From the NCBI GenBank assembly GCA_035295665.1, contig DATGIQ010000303.1, positions 1-12,264 of the forward strand: DNA of 12,264 nt, in the 5' to 3' direction. The stretch comes from DATGIQ01 sp035295665. GTDB taxonomy: Bacteria; Planctomycetota; Planctomycetia; Gemmatales; Gemmataceae. Below the pieces are notes generated by a model. It saw nothing but the letters and a program-made list of their open reading frames with translations, was not told where the DNA came from and ran no database searches. Positions 1 through 6,875 of this stretch are shown here, piece by piece. The position numbers and the translations under genes were made by a program. Numbering within the stretch: the stretch's first letter is position 1; every line of letters begins with the position of its first letter.

Positions 1-1
1 G

Positions 2-469
2 GACAGCCGGGTGGTGCTCGACGAAATGGGCGCCGACAAGCTGCTCGGCAAGGGAGACATGCTCTTCCTTCAACCCGGCACCAGCACCCTCATCCGATCG
101 CAAGGCACGTATGCCAGCGATGAAGAAATCACGCGCGTCGTCACCGATCTGGGGTGCGAGCCGTGCTACGCTCAGGAGTTGGTCCAACTGAGTACCGCGC
201 CGAAGGAAGGGAAAGGGAGCCTGGCCGAAACCTTGCGGGCACGCGATGACCTGTATGAGCAGGCGATCGAAGTGATCATTCGCGAGGGGCGTGGCAGCGT
301 ATCGCTATTGCAGCGGGCCCTGGGGATTGGTTATGGCCGAGCGGCGCGGCTCGTGGATTTCATGGCGGAAGATGGCATTGTCGGCAACTACAACGGTAGC
401 CAGGCCCGCGAAGTGCTCTACACGCCGGAGCAATGGGAGCAGGTGAAGCAGGCCGGTGTCCTGAGTTGA
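2..469 (+). CDS. ftsK: DNA translocase FtsK/SpoIIIE, C-terminal part (5' end outside window)
   Basis: The gene runs in from the left edge; 155 residues are visible and the frame is already open at base 2 (D-S-R-V-V-L-D-E-M-G-A). FtsK is a hexameric ATPase at the division septum that pumps chromosomal DNA between daughter cells. The visible start matches the end of the RecA-like motor domain: the conserved stretch D-E-M-G-A-D-K-L-L-G-K-G-D-M-L is typical of this family. After a short linker with acidic and basic residues, the last 65 or so residues (from D-D-L-Y-E-Q-A) form the gamma winged-helix domain, which in studied relatives reads polar DNA motifs. Its hallmark G-Y-G-R-A-A-R-L-V-D-F-M and G-I-V-G are present. 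The gene ends with TGA at 467-469 and converges on the next gene. The identity is secure. Whether an N-terminal membrane domain exists cannot be seen here. Confidence 0.95.
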   Translation, partial: DSRVVLDEMGADKLLGKGDMLFLQPGTSTLIRSQGTYASDEEITRVVTDLGCEPCYAQELVQLSTAPKEGKGSLAETLRARDDLYEQAIEVIIREGRGSVSLLQRALGIGYGRAARLVDFMAEDGIVGNYNGSQAREVLYTPEQWEQVKQAGVLS

Positions 470-481
470 GGAGCACGTCGT

Positions 482-497
482 ATCCAGAGCTCTGGAT
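482..497. other. 16-bp perfect palindrome between convergent genes
   Basis: The sequence ATCCAGAGCTCTGGAT is self-complementary across all 16 bases. It lies in the 34-bp gap between the ends of ftsK and the YihY-type gene. As RNA it could fold from either strand into a short hairpin of six pairs with an AGCT loop. No T-run follows on either side, so it is not a classical intrinsic terminator. It could help end transcription of both convergent genes, or be a chance palindrome. Confidence 0.35.
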
Positions 498-503
498 CCG
501 TGG

Positions 504-1436
504 TCAGGCCGGAGAGCCCGCGGGATGTCCAGCGGTGCGCGGTAGCCCTTGCTGGGCCCGAGCTTGGTCGGTAACGGGTTCCGCATTTTCCGCGGGCACA
601 ATTCGCGAGCCATACTTGTCCGCGTAGACTTTCGTGAACTCGGCTCCGAAGAGAAAGATCTGCGCGGCGTAGTAGAGCCAAATTAACAACACAGCAAGCG
701 ACCCAGCGGCTCCATAGGCCGAGCTGACACTGCTCCTGCCGAGGTACAGGCCGATTAAAAATTTGCCAATCGTAAAGAGCACGGCCGTAACCGCAGCTCC
801 GAGCCAAACATCGCTCCAGGCGATTTTGGCGTCTGGCAAGTAACGGTAGATCATGGCAAACAGCAACGTGATAACGATCAAGGATCCGATGACGCTGAGT
901 ACATGACCGATAATACTTACCTGCCAATCGCCCCAGAGACTTGCCAGGGCCGTCAAGATCGTGCTGATAACCAAGGAAACAAGCAACAAGAAAATACTCC
1001 CGAGGACCATGGAGAAGGATAACAATCGTTCGCGTAAGAAGCCCCAGAGGGCGCTTCTTGGCTTCGGCTGAACCTCCCAGATCGTGTTCAAAGCGTCTTG
1101 CAGCTCGCCGAACAGGCCGATCGCTCCAACGATCAACAAGATGATACTGAGAGCAGTAGCGATGATCCCCGAGCCTGGCTTGCTCGCGCCGGCGACCATC
1201 GTCTGGATGGCTTGGGCTCCCTGTTCCCCGACCAGATCCTGGATTTGAGCCGCCAGTTGTCCTTGAACTGCGTCCTGCCCGAAAACGAACCCCGCCACAG
1301 CAATCACAAGGACCAGCAGCGGTGCGATGGAGAATACCGTGTAGTACGCCAGGGCCGCACCCAAGCGGGGCGCTTTATCGTTCATCCATTCCGATGCCGA
1401 ATCCTTAACCAACTGCCACCACTTCTTCACGCCCAT
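504..1436 (-). CDS. YihY/BrkB family inner-membrane protein
   Basis: This 310-residue integral membrane protein of the YihY/virulence-factor-BrkB family (older name ribonuclease BN, now considered wrong) has no firmly known function; transport or envelope roles have been proposed. About six hydrophobic segments are visible, near residues 33-53, 92-113, 137-165, 176-197, 210-232 and 244-265. Family hallmarks are present: A-L-A-Y-Y-T-V-F-S-I-A-P-L-L after the amphipathic N-terminus, L-N-T-I-W near 116-120, Y-R-Y-L-P-D near 197, and the S-S-A-Y-G-A-A-G-S followed by F-G-A-E-F-T-K-V-Y region near 238-271. The frame is open to a possible ATG at 1478, but the ATG at 1436 is preferred because AAGGAG lies 7 bases upstream. 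The last 30 residues are a polar, Pro/Ala-rich cytoplasmic tail of low conservation. The gene faces away from the secreted-protein gene at 1621, leaving a 184-bp divergent region. Confidence 0.92.
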   Translation of the reverse strand: MGVKKWWQLVKDSASEWMNDKAPRLGAALAYYTVFSIAPLLVLVIAVAGFVFGQDAVQGQLAAQIQDLVGEQGAQAIQTMVAGASKPGSGIIATALSIILLIVGAIGLFGELQDALNTIWEVQPKPRSALWGFLRERLLSFSMVLGSIFLLLVSLVISTILTALASLWGDWQVSIIGHVLSVIGSLIVITLLFAMIYRYLPDAKIAWSDVWLGAAVTAVLFTIGKFLIGLYLGRSSVSSAYGAAGSLAVLLIWLYYAAQIFLFGAEFTKVYADKYGSRIVPAENAEPVTDQARAQQGLPRTAGHPAGSPA

Positions 1437-1443
1437 TTGCTGT

Positions 1444-1449
1444 CTCCTT
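1444..1449 (-). promoter_or_regulatory. Shine-Dalgarno site fixing the YihY-type start
   Basis: On the minus strand AAGGAG is followed by 7 bases and then ATG at 1436. The two upstream in-frame ATGs (1478 and 1466) lack a comparable site, so this decides the start. Confidence 0.7.
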
Positions 1450-1585
1450 AGCCTTCGCTCTCTCATCCAAGCAGGCAATCTCTATGCCAACAGTCAGCAT
1501 GGTCGCGCAACAGCTCACCCGAAAGCCGTGCCGTCGGATGAGACCGCAAGCGGCATGGGATTCGCGTCTATGAATTGCAAAGGTC

Positions 1586-1602
1586 AACGGCGGCATGCCG
1601 TT
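1586..1602 (+). promoter_or_regulatory. Inverted repeat in the leader of the Tyr/Pro-rich secreted protein gene
   Basis: AACGGC and GCCGTT are separated by five bases (GGCAT); the inner CGGCATGCCG is also a perfect 10-bp palindrome. The structure ends 8 bases before the GGAGG ribosome-binding site (1611-1615) of the gene starting at 1621. It could be a leader hairpin affecting translation or an operator for a dimeric repressor. No regulator can be named from the sequence. Confidence 0.35.
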
Positions 1603-1620
1603 CCGAGAAGGGAGGCAAAA

Positions 1621-2010
1621 ATGTTCCGAATACTGACGAGCGCTCTTGTGGTGCTTGTGCTTGGCGTATCCACGGTCGAGGCACAGGTGTGGGTCAACGT
1701 GCCGTACTACGGACCCGCGACCGGTACGTACTATGGCCTTTACCAGGGCCGTTTTTACCGGATGTACAATGGTCCGACCTACCAGGGATATCTCGGCTAC
1801 GCGCGAGTTCCGGGGCCGGTCTACACCTACTCCGCGCCGACGTCGAATTATGCGCAGCCGTATCGTGTCCCAGCCTACGCGCAACCGTATGTACCTCCGG
1901 TGTATGCGCAGCCAAACCAAGCTCCGGTGTATGTGCGGCCGAGCCAGGCTCCCGTGTATATTCAGCCAAGCCAAGGTCCGGTGTACGTGCAACCACCGCC
2001 GGGACAGTAA
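1621..2010 (+). CDS. Small secreted Tyr/Pro/Gln-rich repeat protein
   Basis: The predicted product has 129 residues. The ATG at 1621 has a strong GGAGG site 5 bases upstream, and residues 1-22 form a clear Sec signal peptide (basic R3, hydrophobic core, cleavage likely after V-E-A before Q-V-W). An upstream in-frame start at 1528 is less likely because it would place 31 polar residues before the signal peptide. The mature part is extremely rich in Tyr, Pro, Gly and Gln, with a Y-Y-G/Y-Q-G patterned first half and a C-terminal run of four 9-residue repeats beginning P-V-Y. No Cys is present and no catalytic motif is visible. Such composition suggests an extended surface, matrix or adhesive protein, but I do not recognise a family. 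It converges on the signal peptidase gene with a 48-bp gap. Confidence 0.85.
   Translation: MFRILTSALVVLVLGVSTVEAQVWVNVPYYGPATGTYYGLYQGRFYRMYNGPTYQGYLGYARVPGPVYTYSAPTSNYAQPYRVPAYAQPYVPPVYAQPNQAPVYVRPSQAPVYIQPSQGPVYVQPPPGQ
1897..2004 (+). repeat. Four tandem 27-bp in-frame repeats (P-V-Y-x-x-P-x-Q-x)
   Basis: Four consecutive 27-base units encode PVYAQPNQA, PVYVRPSQA, PVYIQPSQG and PVYVQPPPG, followed by one Gln and the stop. The DNA has diverged between units mostly at wobble positions, which suggests selection on the peptide rather than a recent expansion. The preceding segment (A-Y-A-Q-P-Y, V-P) looks like degenerate earlier units. Confidence 0.85.
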
Positions 2011-2058
2011 GCCACCAAGTTCATAGCCGGGGTCCAACGATTGCCGCTTCGACGGGCT

Positions 2059-3795
2059 TTACTCGATGGGCCCGATACGCCGAAATGGGTAGTAGACGAC
2101 CAGGGCCCGTCCCAACAGCAATCGCTGTGGGACGAGGCCCCAAGATCGACCATCGGAGCTCTCGGGGCTGTTGTCCCCCATACAAAGGTAGTGTCCGGGC
2201 TGCACATAAAATGTTTCCACGGGTAGGTCGCCGAGCGCTTGCCACCGGTCGGGATTGCTCCAATTCTCGGGGCCCAGCGGAGTATCTCCACGCCCTGGCT
2301 GGATCGTGTAGTACGTGTCCCGCCAAAGACGCAGTTGAGCCACCCGGACTGCGGCTCCGCGCACACCAATGCTGGCCGGTTGTAAATCGTTCGCGGTCGG
2401 TCGGCTTTGGGCCGGCGAGGCATACGTCACGCCACCGCCGAACGGGAGACTCCGATCCACCCACACGACCAGCTTCTCATCCACATTGGCGAAGCGCAGG
2501 AAGTGGTTGCCCCCCCGCTTCAGGGAGGTCAGCTGGCTCTGAAGCTGTTCTTCCTTCGCGGCCGTGATCCGGACCAACGTGCATTGCCCAGTAGACAGGT
2601 CCCAGCGAGCCTGAAATCGGTCCACTCCCCGTGAAAGCTCCAAAACGAACTGGTCTCCGGATGGCGGGCTTGGAGCGGATTCAAGATTCACCGTGCACTC
2701 CAGCATCAGGTCGCCGACCCAGTTGGGCGAGGGGGGACCGTGAAAGCTTCCCTCCGCTTTCCACGTATCGTAGCCCAGGAAGTCCGTGATGAGCTCGGGC
2801 TGGCTTTCGGACGAGGCCGCGCCGGTAAGCTTGGTCTCTGCCGAGCGCTCGACAACCAAGTGTCGATAGCGAAGCCAGGCTAAATCGCCCGTCCGGGCCG
2901 GATGGCGAAATCCTTGGGCCCCATCGGGAATCCAGGCATGTTCCTCCTCCGCCTTTTGCCGGCCGCGCCGGTAGTCCGTTGGAGTCCCCGCGAATGTGAC
3001 GCTGGTTGGTACCGCCTCCTCCGGTGCCCACCGCGGGGGGAAGTGCGACCCCGCCAGGTCCTTGGCAGGGTGGTCATTGTCGTAAACCAAGCGGCGCAGG
3101 GCCAAGATTTTATTTGGCGATTTCTGGATCCGGCGAAACTTGCCCTGTCGGAAGAGTTCGAGGGCCTCGGCGTCGCTTTCGTACATATAGTCCCGCGCCC
3201 ACAGTTCCTCTGGGCGGTCCGGCCGTGGGCGTCCGGGATAGGTGAGCGGCTGGGCCTGTGGATCGTCCGGGTCGGGATAGACATAAAGATCCCCTTGATG
3301 GACGGCAATCGTCTCGCCCGGCTTGCCGACCAGCCGCTTGATGTAATTGATCGCCTCGTTGTGACGCTGGGGTGTGTCCGGATACTTGAAAACGACAATA
3401 TCCTCGCGTTCGACTCGGTTCAGGTGCAAATCGTACAGGAATTTCCCGACAACCAAACGGTCGCCGGAAGCACACGACGGCGGATGGCGCTCTTGCCGCA
3501 AGTCGATCTGATAGCGGCAATTCGGACAGACACAGCCAATGACGGGGTCGTACGGTGGCTCCCGTTCGCTGCTACAGTTGACCGAGAACTCAAGCCCGCA
3601 CTGAGGGCACACGACCATTTTGTGCGCGCCCAGCAGGGTCGTCGCCATCGAGCCCGTCGGGATGATGAAGGCCTCGGCAATGAATATCTTCAGCAGCAGC
3701 ACCAGTATAGCCACCGTTGCGATCATCTCGATGAATTCACGCACGCTACTGCTAGAGGAAGGTTGAGGACCGGACGGTGCGGTTGGAGGCGGCAT
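2059..3795 (-). CDS. lepB: Signal peptidase I (S26) with zinc-ribbon-like and large extra inserts
   Basis: This 578-residue membrane protease removes Sec/Tat signal peptides on the outer face of the inner membrane. A transmembrane segment spans about residues 21-42. The catalytic Ser is S49 in P-T-G-S-M, the general-base Lys is K153 in Y-I-K-R-L-V-G-K-P-G, and the family box G-D-N-S lies at 540-543. Two insertions make it far longer than the usual 200-330 residues. Between Ser and Lys, residues 63-93 hold a C-P-Q-C ... C-P-N-C pair (with C74 and C88 also near) resembling a zinc ribbon. Between K153 and the G-D-N-S box sit about 350 extra residues, of which 360-490 look beta-rich and somewhat LamG/concanavalin-like. 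ATG at 3795 is chosen; a TTG at 3807 is also in frame and neither has a strong ribosome-binding site. It follows the HtrA-type gene by 48 bp on the same strand, probably as one operon. Confidence 0.93.
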   Translation of the reverse strand: MPPPTAPSGPQPSSSSSVREFIEMIATVAILVLLLKIFIAEAFIIPTGSMATTLLGAHKMVVCPQCGLEFSVNCSSEREPPYDPVIGCVCPNCRYQIDLRQERHPPSCASGDRLVVGKFLYDLHLNRVEREDIVVFKYPDTPQRHNEAINYIKRLVGKPGETIAVHQGDLYVYPDPDDPQAQPLTYPGRPRPDRPEELWARDYMYESDAEALELFRQGKFRRIQKSPNKILALRRLVYDNDHPAKDLAGSHFPPRWAPEEAVPTSVTFAGTPTDYRRGRQKAEEEHAWIPDGAQGFRHPARTGDLAWLRYRHLVVERSAETKLTGAASSESQPELITDFLGYDTWKAEGSFHGPPSPNWVGDLMLECTVNLESAPSPPSGDQFVLELSRGVDRFQARWDLSTGQCTLVRITAAKEEQLQSQLTSLKRGGNHFLRFANVDEKLVVWVDRSLPFGGGVTYASPAQSRPTANDLQPASIGVRGAAVRVAQLRLWRDTYYTIQPGRGDTPLGPENWSNPDRWQALGDLPVETFYVQPGHYLCMGDNSPESSDGRSWGLVPQRLLLGRALVVYYPFRRIGPIE

Positions 3796-3843
3796 GGCTA
3801 CGCTCAATAGAGAATGGATGGAATCCCCAGCGCTGCGGCGGTT

Positions 3844-4992
3844 TTACTTTCGTTCCTTGAGGGTAACCTGCACATCCTGACGCTCGCCGTTCCGTTCGAT
3901 GGTAAGCGTTACGGTGTCCCCGACCTGATGGTGGTCCAATGCGGTTGTCAGGTCACGATTGTTCTCAATTGGCTTGCCATCCAGAGCCACGATGACGTCG
4001 CCAACGTGAACCCCACGCCGGTCGGCACGCATGCCTTCCAGCCCGGCCTCCGCTGCGGCGCCGCCGGGCATGACTTTCAGAATTACGGCTCCGTGGTCTA
4101 CACCGAGCTGGCGGGCCTGCTGGTCCTGGGCCAGCTGGACGCCGAGGGCGGGACGAACGATTTTGCCATGCCGGATCAATTCCGTTACGACTTGATTGAT
4201 CTCATCCACAGGGATCGCGAAACCGATGCCGGCGAATGCCCCGGAAGGACTCAGGATGGCCGTATTCATTCCGATCAACCGGCCGGCGCTGTCGAGCAAC
4301 GGGCCGCCGGAGTTCCCCGGATTGATCGGTGCGCTCGTCTGGATTACCCCGCGGATCGTCCGTTGATTGACGGACTGGATTTGGCGACCCAGGGCGCTGA
4401 TGATGCCGGTGGTCATGGTCTGATCCAGGCCAAAGGGATCACCCAGGGCGTAGGTAATTTGCCCCACCTTCAGATCATGCGAAGTGCCAATCGTGATCGG
4501 CCGGAGCTTGCTCTTGGGGGCTTGGATGGTGAGCACGGCAATATCCATATCAGGATAGACCCAGGCCCGCTGGGCCTCGTGCTTGGAATGATCGGATAGG
4601 GTCACGAGCGCGGCATCGGCATCCTCCACCACATGGAAATTGGTGACGATGTGTCCCTCTTGGTCCCAGACAAAACCAGAGCCAACTCCTTTGGGAACCT
4701 GCTGCACGTCGAGGCCGAACAGGCTATTCCGCTCGGCCAAGTTCGTCACCTGGACCAGCGAAGGCGACACATGCTCGTAGATTTCGATGTTCATCTTTTC
4801 CAACGCAGCCAGGTCGCCGCGTGCGGCCACAGGCCGTAGCTCCAACTGTGGGTTGAGTCCGGATTCCTTCGTCGGCCAGAATCGCCAAGCCACGAGCCCG
4901 GCTATAGGAAGCAACAACACCAAGACCAGCACGATCGATAGGCACGCTACCAAGGGCCGGTGTGATGGAGGACGCTCATACTGGATGGACAT
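3844..4992 (-). CDS. HtrA/DegP-type trypsin-like serine protease with one PDZ domain
   Basis: This 382-residue membrane-anchored protease is likely involved in quality control of periplasmic or envelope proteins. Residues 13-35 form a single N-terminal transmembrane anchor after a short cytoplasmic head. The protease domain follows (about 75-275) with the full catalytic triad: H120 in T-N-F-H-V-V, D150 in D-M-D-I-A-V-L, and S228 in P-G-N-S-G-G-P-L. A single PDZ domain fills about 280-380, with G-V-H-V-G-D-V-I-V-A-L-D-G-K as its signature; this is the DegS/HtrA-like one-PDZ layout, not the two-PDZ layout of DegP. ATG at 4992 is preferred over the far upstream in-frame start at 5226 because AGGGAG lies 5 bases before it and the N-terminal anchor then sits normally. 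It is the first gene of a likely operon with signal peptidase I. It is divergent from the gene beginning near 5059. Confidence 0.95.
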   Translation of the reverse strand: MSIQYERPPSHRPLVACLSIVLVLVLLLPIAGLVAWRFWPTKESGLNPQLELRPVAARGDLAALEKMNIEIYEHVSPSLVQVTNLAERNSLFGLDVQQVPKGVGSGFVWDQEGHIVTNFHVVEDADAALVTLSDHSKHEAQRAWVYPDMDIAVLTIQAPKSKLRPITIGTSHDLKVGQITYALGDPFGLDQTMTTGIISALGRQIQSVNQRTIRGVIQTSAPINPGNSGGPLLDSAGRLIGMNTAILSPSGAFAGIGFAIPVDEINQVVTELIRHGKIVRPALGVQLAQDQQARQLGVDHGAVILKVMPGGAAAEAGLEGMRADRRGVHVGDVIVALDGKPIENNRDLTTALDHHQVGDTVTLTIERNGERQDVQVTLKERK

Positions 4993-5058
4993 GATTGCTC
5001 CCTTGGAGGTAAGACACGCTCCGTTCGGAATTTGGCCCAAAGACCAGGGGCAAGAACG

Positions 5059-5370
5059 ATGCCATCCGCGGAAATCTCCCCCTGGCGAGCGGTTTATCTC
5101 AAGGCATCTTATTTGCCACCGCGACGTCCGCAAGCGGCGTACCACCAAGCGGACTGGCTTCTGGGCGATCTCAGGGGCAGCAATCACGACCGCAAATTTC
5201 ACGAATTGGTACGTTCGTTGCACCATCCACAGTTGAAAGTCATGCAGTGGACCCTGAATGGCCTCGTCCAGCGGGTCGCTCGTTTGGATCGGAGCACAAT
5301 GTGTGGTCGTGGTTCCAGCGTTGGCGTGCCTGTATCAGTCAAAAGGTTGCACGGCGCTTTCTGCGCCTGA
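5059..5370 (+). CDS. N-terminal reading frame of an unrecognised protein (possible frameshift partner of 5247-6662)
   Basis: ATG at 5059 has an AGGGG ribosome-binding site 8 bases upstream, better than any start available to the overlapping downstream frame. The first 75 or so residues look like real protein: an aromatic and charged mix including D-W-L-L-G-D-L and K-F-H-E-L-V, with L-V-Q-R-V-A-R-L at the end. After about 5285 this frame becomes Gly/Ser/Val-rich and less protein-like until TGA at 5368-5370. The downstream frame looks coding from about the same point. One missing base between roughly 5275 and 5300 would join the two into a single protein of about 534 residues. Alternatives are a separate 103-residue gene overlapping the next one, or a gene broken by a real mutation. 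No family is recognised. Confidence 0.5.
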   Translation: MPSAEISPWRAVYLKASYLPPRRPQAAYHQADWLLGDLRGSNHDRKFHELVRSLHHPQLKVMQWTLNGLVQRVARLDRSTMCGRGSSVGVPVSVKRLHGAFCA

Positions 5371-6662
5371 GCGGCCCTCGATGCGGGGGCATTGAGTTTC
5401 GTTATGAAAAGGCTGGTTTGACCGTAACTGGCGAGCCGATCCCCTGGAATGCCGAGGCCGTGCTGGTGGAGGTAGCCGTGCGGCTCCCGCCCAGCATTTT
5501 ACCGCACAAGAGTGATTTCCAGCTGCGAACCGCCGAACGCGCGCCCCGAATGGCGGTCGCTCTTTTTCCCGATTCGGGCGAGGGCACCCATCGGGTCATC
5601 TTCCGTTTACCGCCCATCCAGGCTTCGACTCCGGTCGTCGTTTACTACCAAGGCAGCGTCCTGGGTCAAATGCTGCTGCCATTTTTATCGGAAGAGACTT
5701 TTCTTCGTGGTCTGCGGCTGGGTTCGCCCACGTTATTCACCCGGCTGGGCGACTCCAACGTGGCGTGTCAGACCGTTGTCGAAGGGCAATACCGCGGCCT
5801 ATCGGCTGGCGGCATTTTGACCAGCCCGACCAGTTTGTTACCCATCACGGATTTTCCCTTGCGAATGGAAATCCTGGACCGCAGCGCGGGCTGCATTCAG
5901 AATCTTTCCCTAGGCTTGAGCGGCCCTCAGCTGCTGGATCGGGAAGCGTTGTTGAGTGTGGCGTTGCCGTCCTGCTGCGGCAGCATCAGCTCCGTTCGTT
6001 GGATCCTGGGCGACCGTCTACTGGCCCATGCCGATCTGCGCGTCATTTCATCGTCCGTCTTTCAGCAGTCTCTTTATCTTCTGGAAGGACGCTTTTGCGC
6101 TTCGGGCAAGCAACGGGCCCCTCTCTTCCGTCATCATCTGCTGGCCTGCGACGACACCCGCGGCCTACGACCCTGCTTTATCATTGCCAGCCGCGAACCC
6201 GGTGTGGCAGGCCTGTGCCAGTTGGAAGTTGGAGTTCAGTCGGCAGACGCGAACGTCCGTTCGTTAATCGGGCACCAGGAGATTCTGGTTACGGATAAGC
6301 CGGTGATGTTCATTCCGGATGTCACCAGCATGGGCGATTGCGGTCAAGTCCGCGCGTTTGAGTTGCTCAGCAATGGGCAGCTTCTGGGCGCCCTACCCGT
6401 GAGCCCTACCCCGGCGGCGGTCTTTACGAGTGAAGGGGGATTTCATCCTGCGGCCGACTTCGATTGGACGCGGTTCAGCGAAGAGGAATTGGTGGACCGC
6501 CTTCAACGGCTCATGGAGGCAAGCGAGGATGAAAAAAACGTGTATGGGCATGCCGAGTGCTCAGAAAAGAACGCCAGGAGTTGGGCCTTTTCCTACGTGA
6601 TGACCGATTGGCAATCGCATCCGACGGCAAGCGTGCCTGGTGGTACCGAGAACCATGACTAG
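5247..6662 (+). CDS. Unrecognised cytoplasmic-looking protein (main body; start uncertain)
   Basis: The frame encodes 471 residues from a GTG at 5247 and is in fact open back to base 5013 without any ATG, GTG or TTG, which is odd for an intact gene. GTG at 5247 has no convincing ribosome-binding site, and another GTG (near 5302) is possible. No signal peptide or membrane segment is visible. Residues about 50-140 alternate hydrophobic and polar residues as in beta-sandwich domains (for example V-L-V-E-V-A-V-R-L). The middle has several Cys residues, including C-C near 244. The end has a Phe/Trp-rich acidic stretch (D-F-D-W-T-R-F-S-E-E-E) running into a short amphipathic helix. I recognise no family or catalytic motif. 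The start of this protein probably lies in the overlapping frame at 5059 (see that entry). It is transcribed alone, divergent from the HtrA-type gene. Confidence 0.72.
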   Translation: MDPEWPRPAGRSFGSEHNVWSWFQRWRACISQKVARRFLRLSGPRCGGIEFRYEKAGLTVTGEPIPWNAEAVLVEVAVRLPPSILPHKSDFQLRTAERAPRMAVALFPDSGEGTHRVIFRLPPIQASTPVVVYYQGSVLGQMLLPFLSEETFLRGLRLGSPTLFTRLGDSNVACQTVVEGQYRGLSAGGILTSPTSLLPITDFPLRMEILDRSAGCIQNLSLGLSGPQLLDREALLSVALPSCCGSISSVRWILGDRLLAHADLRVISSSVFQQSLYLLEGRFCASGKQRAPLFRHHLLACDDTRGLRPCFIIASREPGVAGLCQLEVGVQSADANVRSLIGHQEILVTDKPVMFIPDVTSMGDCGQVRAFELLSNGQLLGALPVSPTPAAVFTSEGGFHPAADFDWTRFSEEELVDRLQRLMEASEDEKNVYGHAECSEKNARSWAFSYVMTDWQSHPTASVPGGTENHD

Positions 6663-6875
6663 AGGCCGGCAAGCAACTTCCCTCGAGTGTGCAGCCTGCT
6701 GCCTGAACGAACGCACGGGCCGGCATGTCTGGTGTATTTCTGTTTGCCAAGCGACACGGGCACATCCTTTCAGCACACTGCCGAGGGGTGGAGCAAGCGC
6801 CCTCAAGCCCACCAAAACCCAAGTCTGAACTCTGCTACGTGCCATTGCGTAGGATATAGGTAAGATAAGGTTCAC

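Noticed and set aside
470..503. An intrinsic terminator between ftsK and the YihY-type gene
   Set aside because: A perfect palindrome is present, but neither strand has the run of T residues expected after the stem, so it is reported only as a palindrome.
1405..2037. A 210-residue open frame on the minus strand opposite the Tyr/Pro-rich secreted-protein gene
   Set aside because: Its product is rich in Arg and His with repeats that mirror the 27-bp repeats of the opposite strand. It overlaps both the YihY-type gene start and the secreted-protein gene, which have proper ribosome-binding sites.
1575..2567. A 330-residue open frame on the plus strand
   Set aside because: It overlaps the secreted-protein gene in another frame and then runs antisense through the end of signal peptidase I. 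Its Arg/Ser/Pro/Gly-rich composition is typical of shadow frames in GC-rich DNA.
2902..3810. A 302-residue open frame antisense to signal peptidase I
   Set aside because: The opposite strand encodes conserved catalytic boxes of a known enzyme; this frame has no recognisable motif.
3814..4599. A 261-residue open frame antisense to the HtrA-type protease
   Set aside because: The protease on the other strand has its full catalytic triad and PDZ domain. This frame is its mirror shadow.
6640..6828. A possible 62-residue Cys-containing small protein before the histidine kinase
   Set aside because: It overlaps the end of the preceding gene, lacks a ribosome-binding site, and shows no conserved pattern. 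The gap of about 210 bases otherwise holds nothing I can identify.
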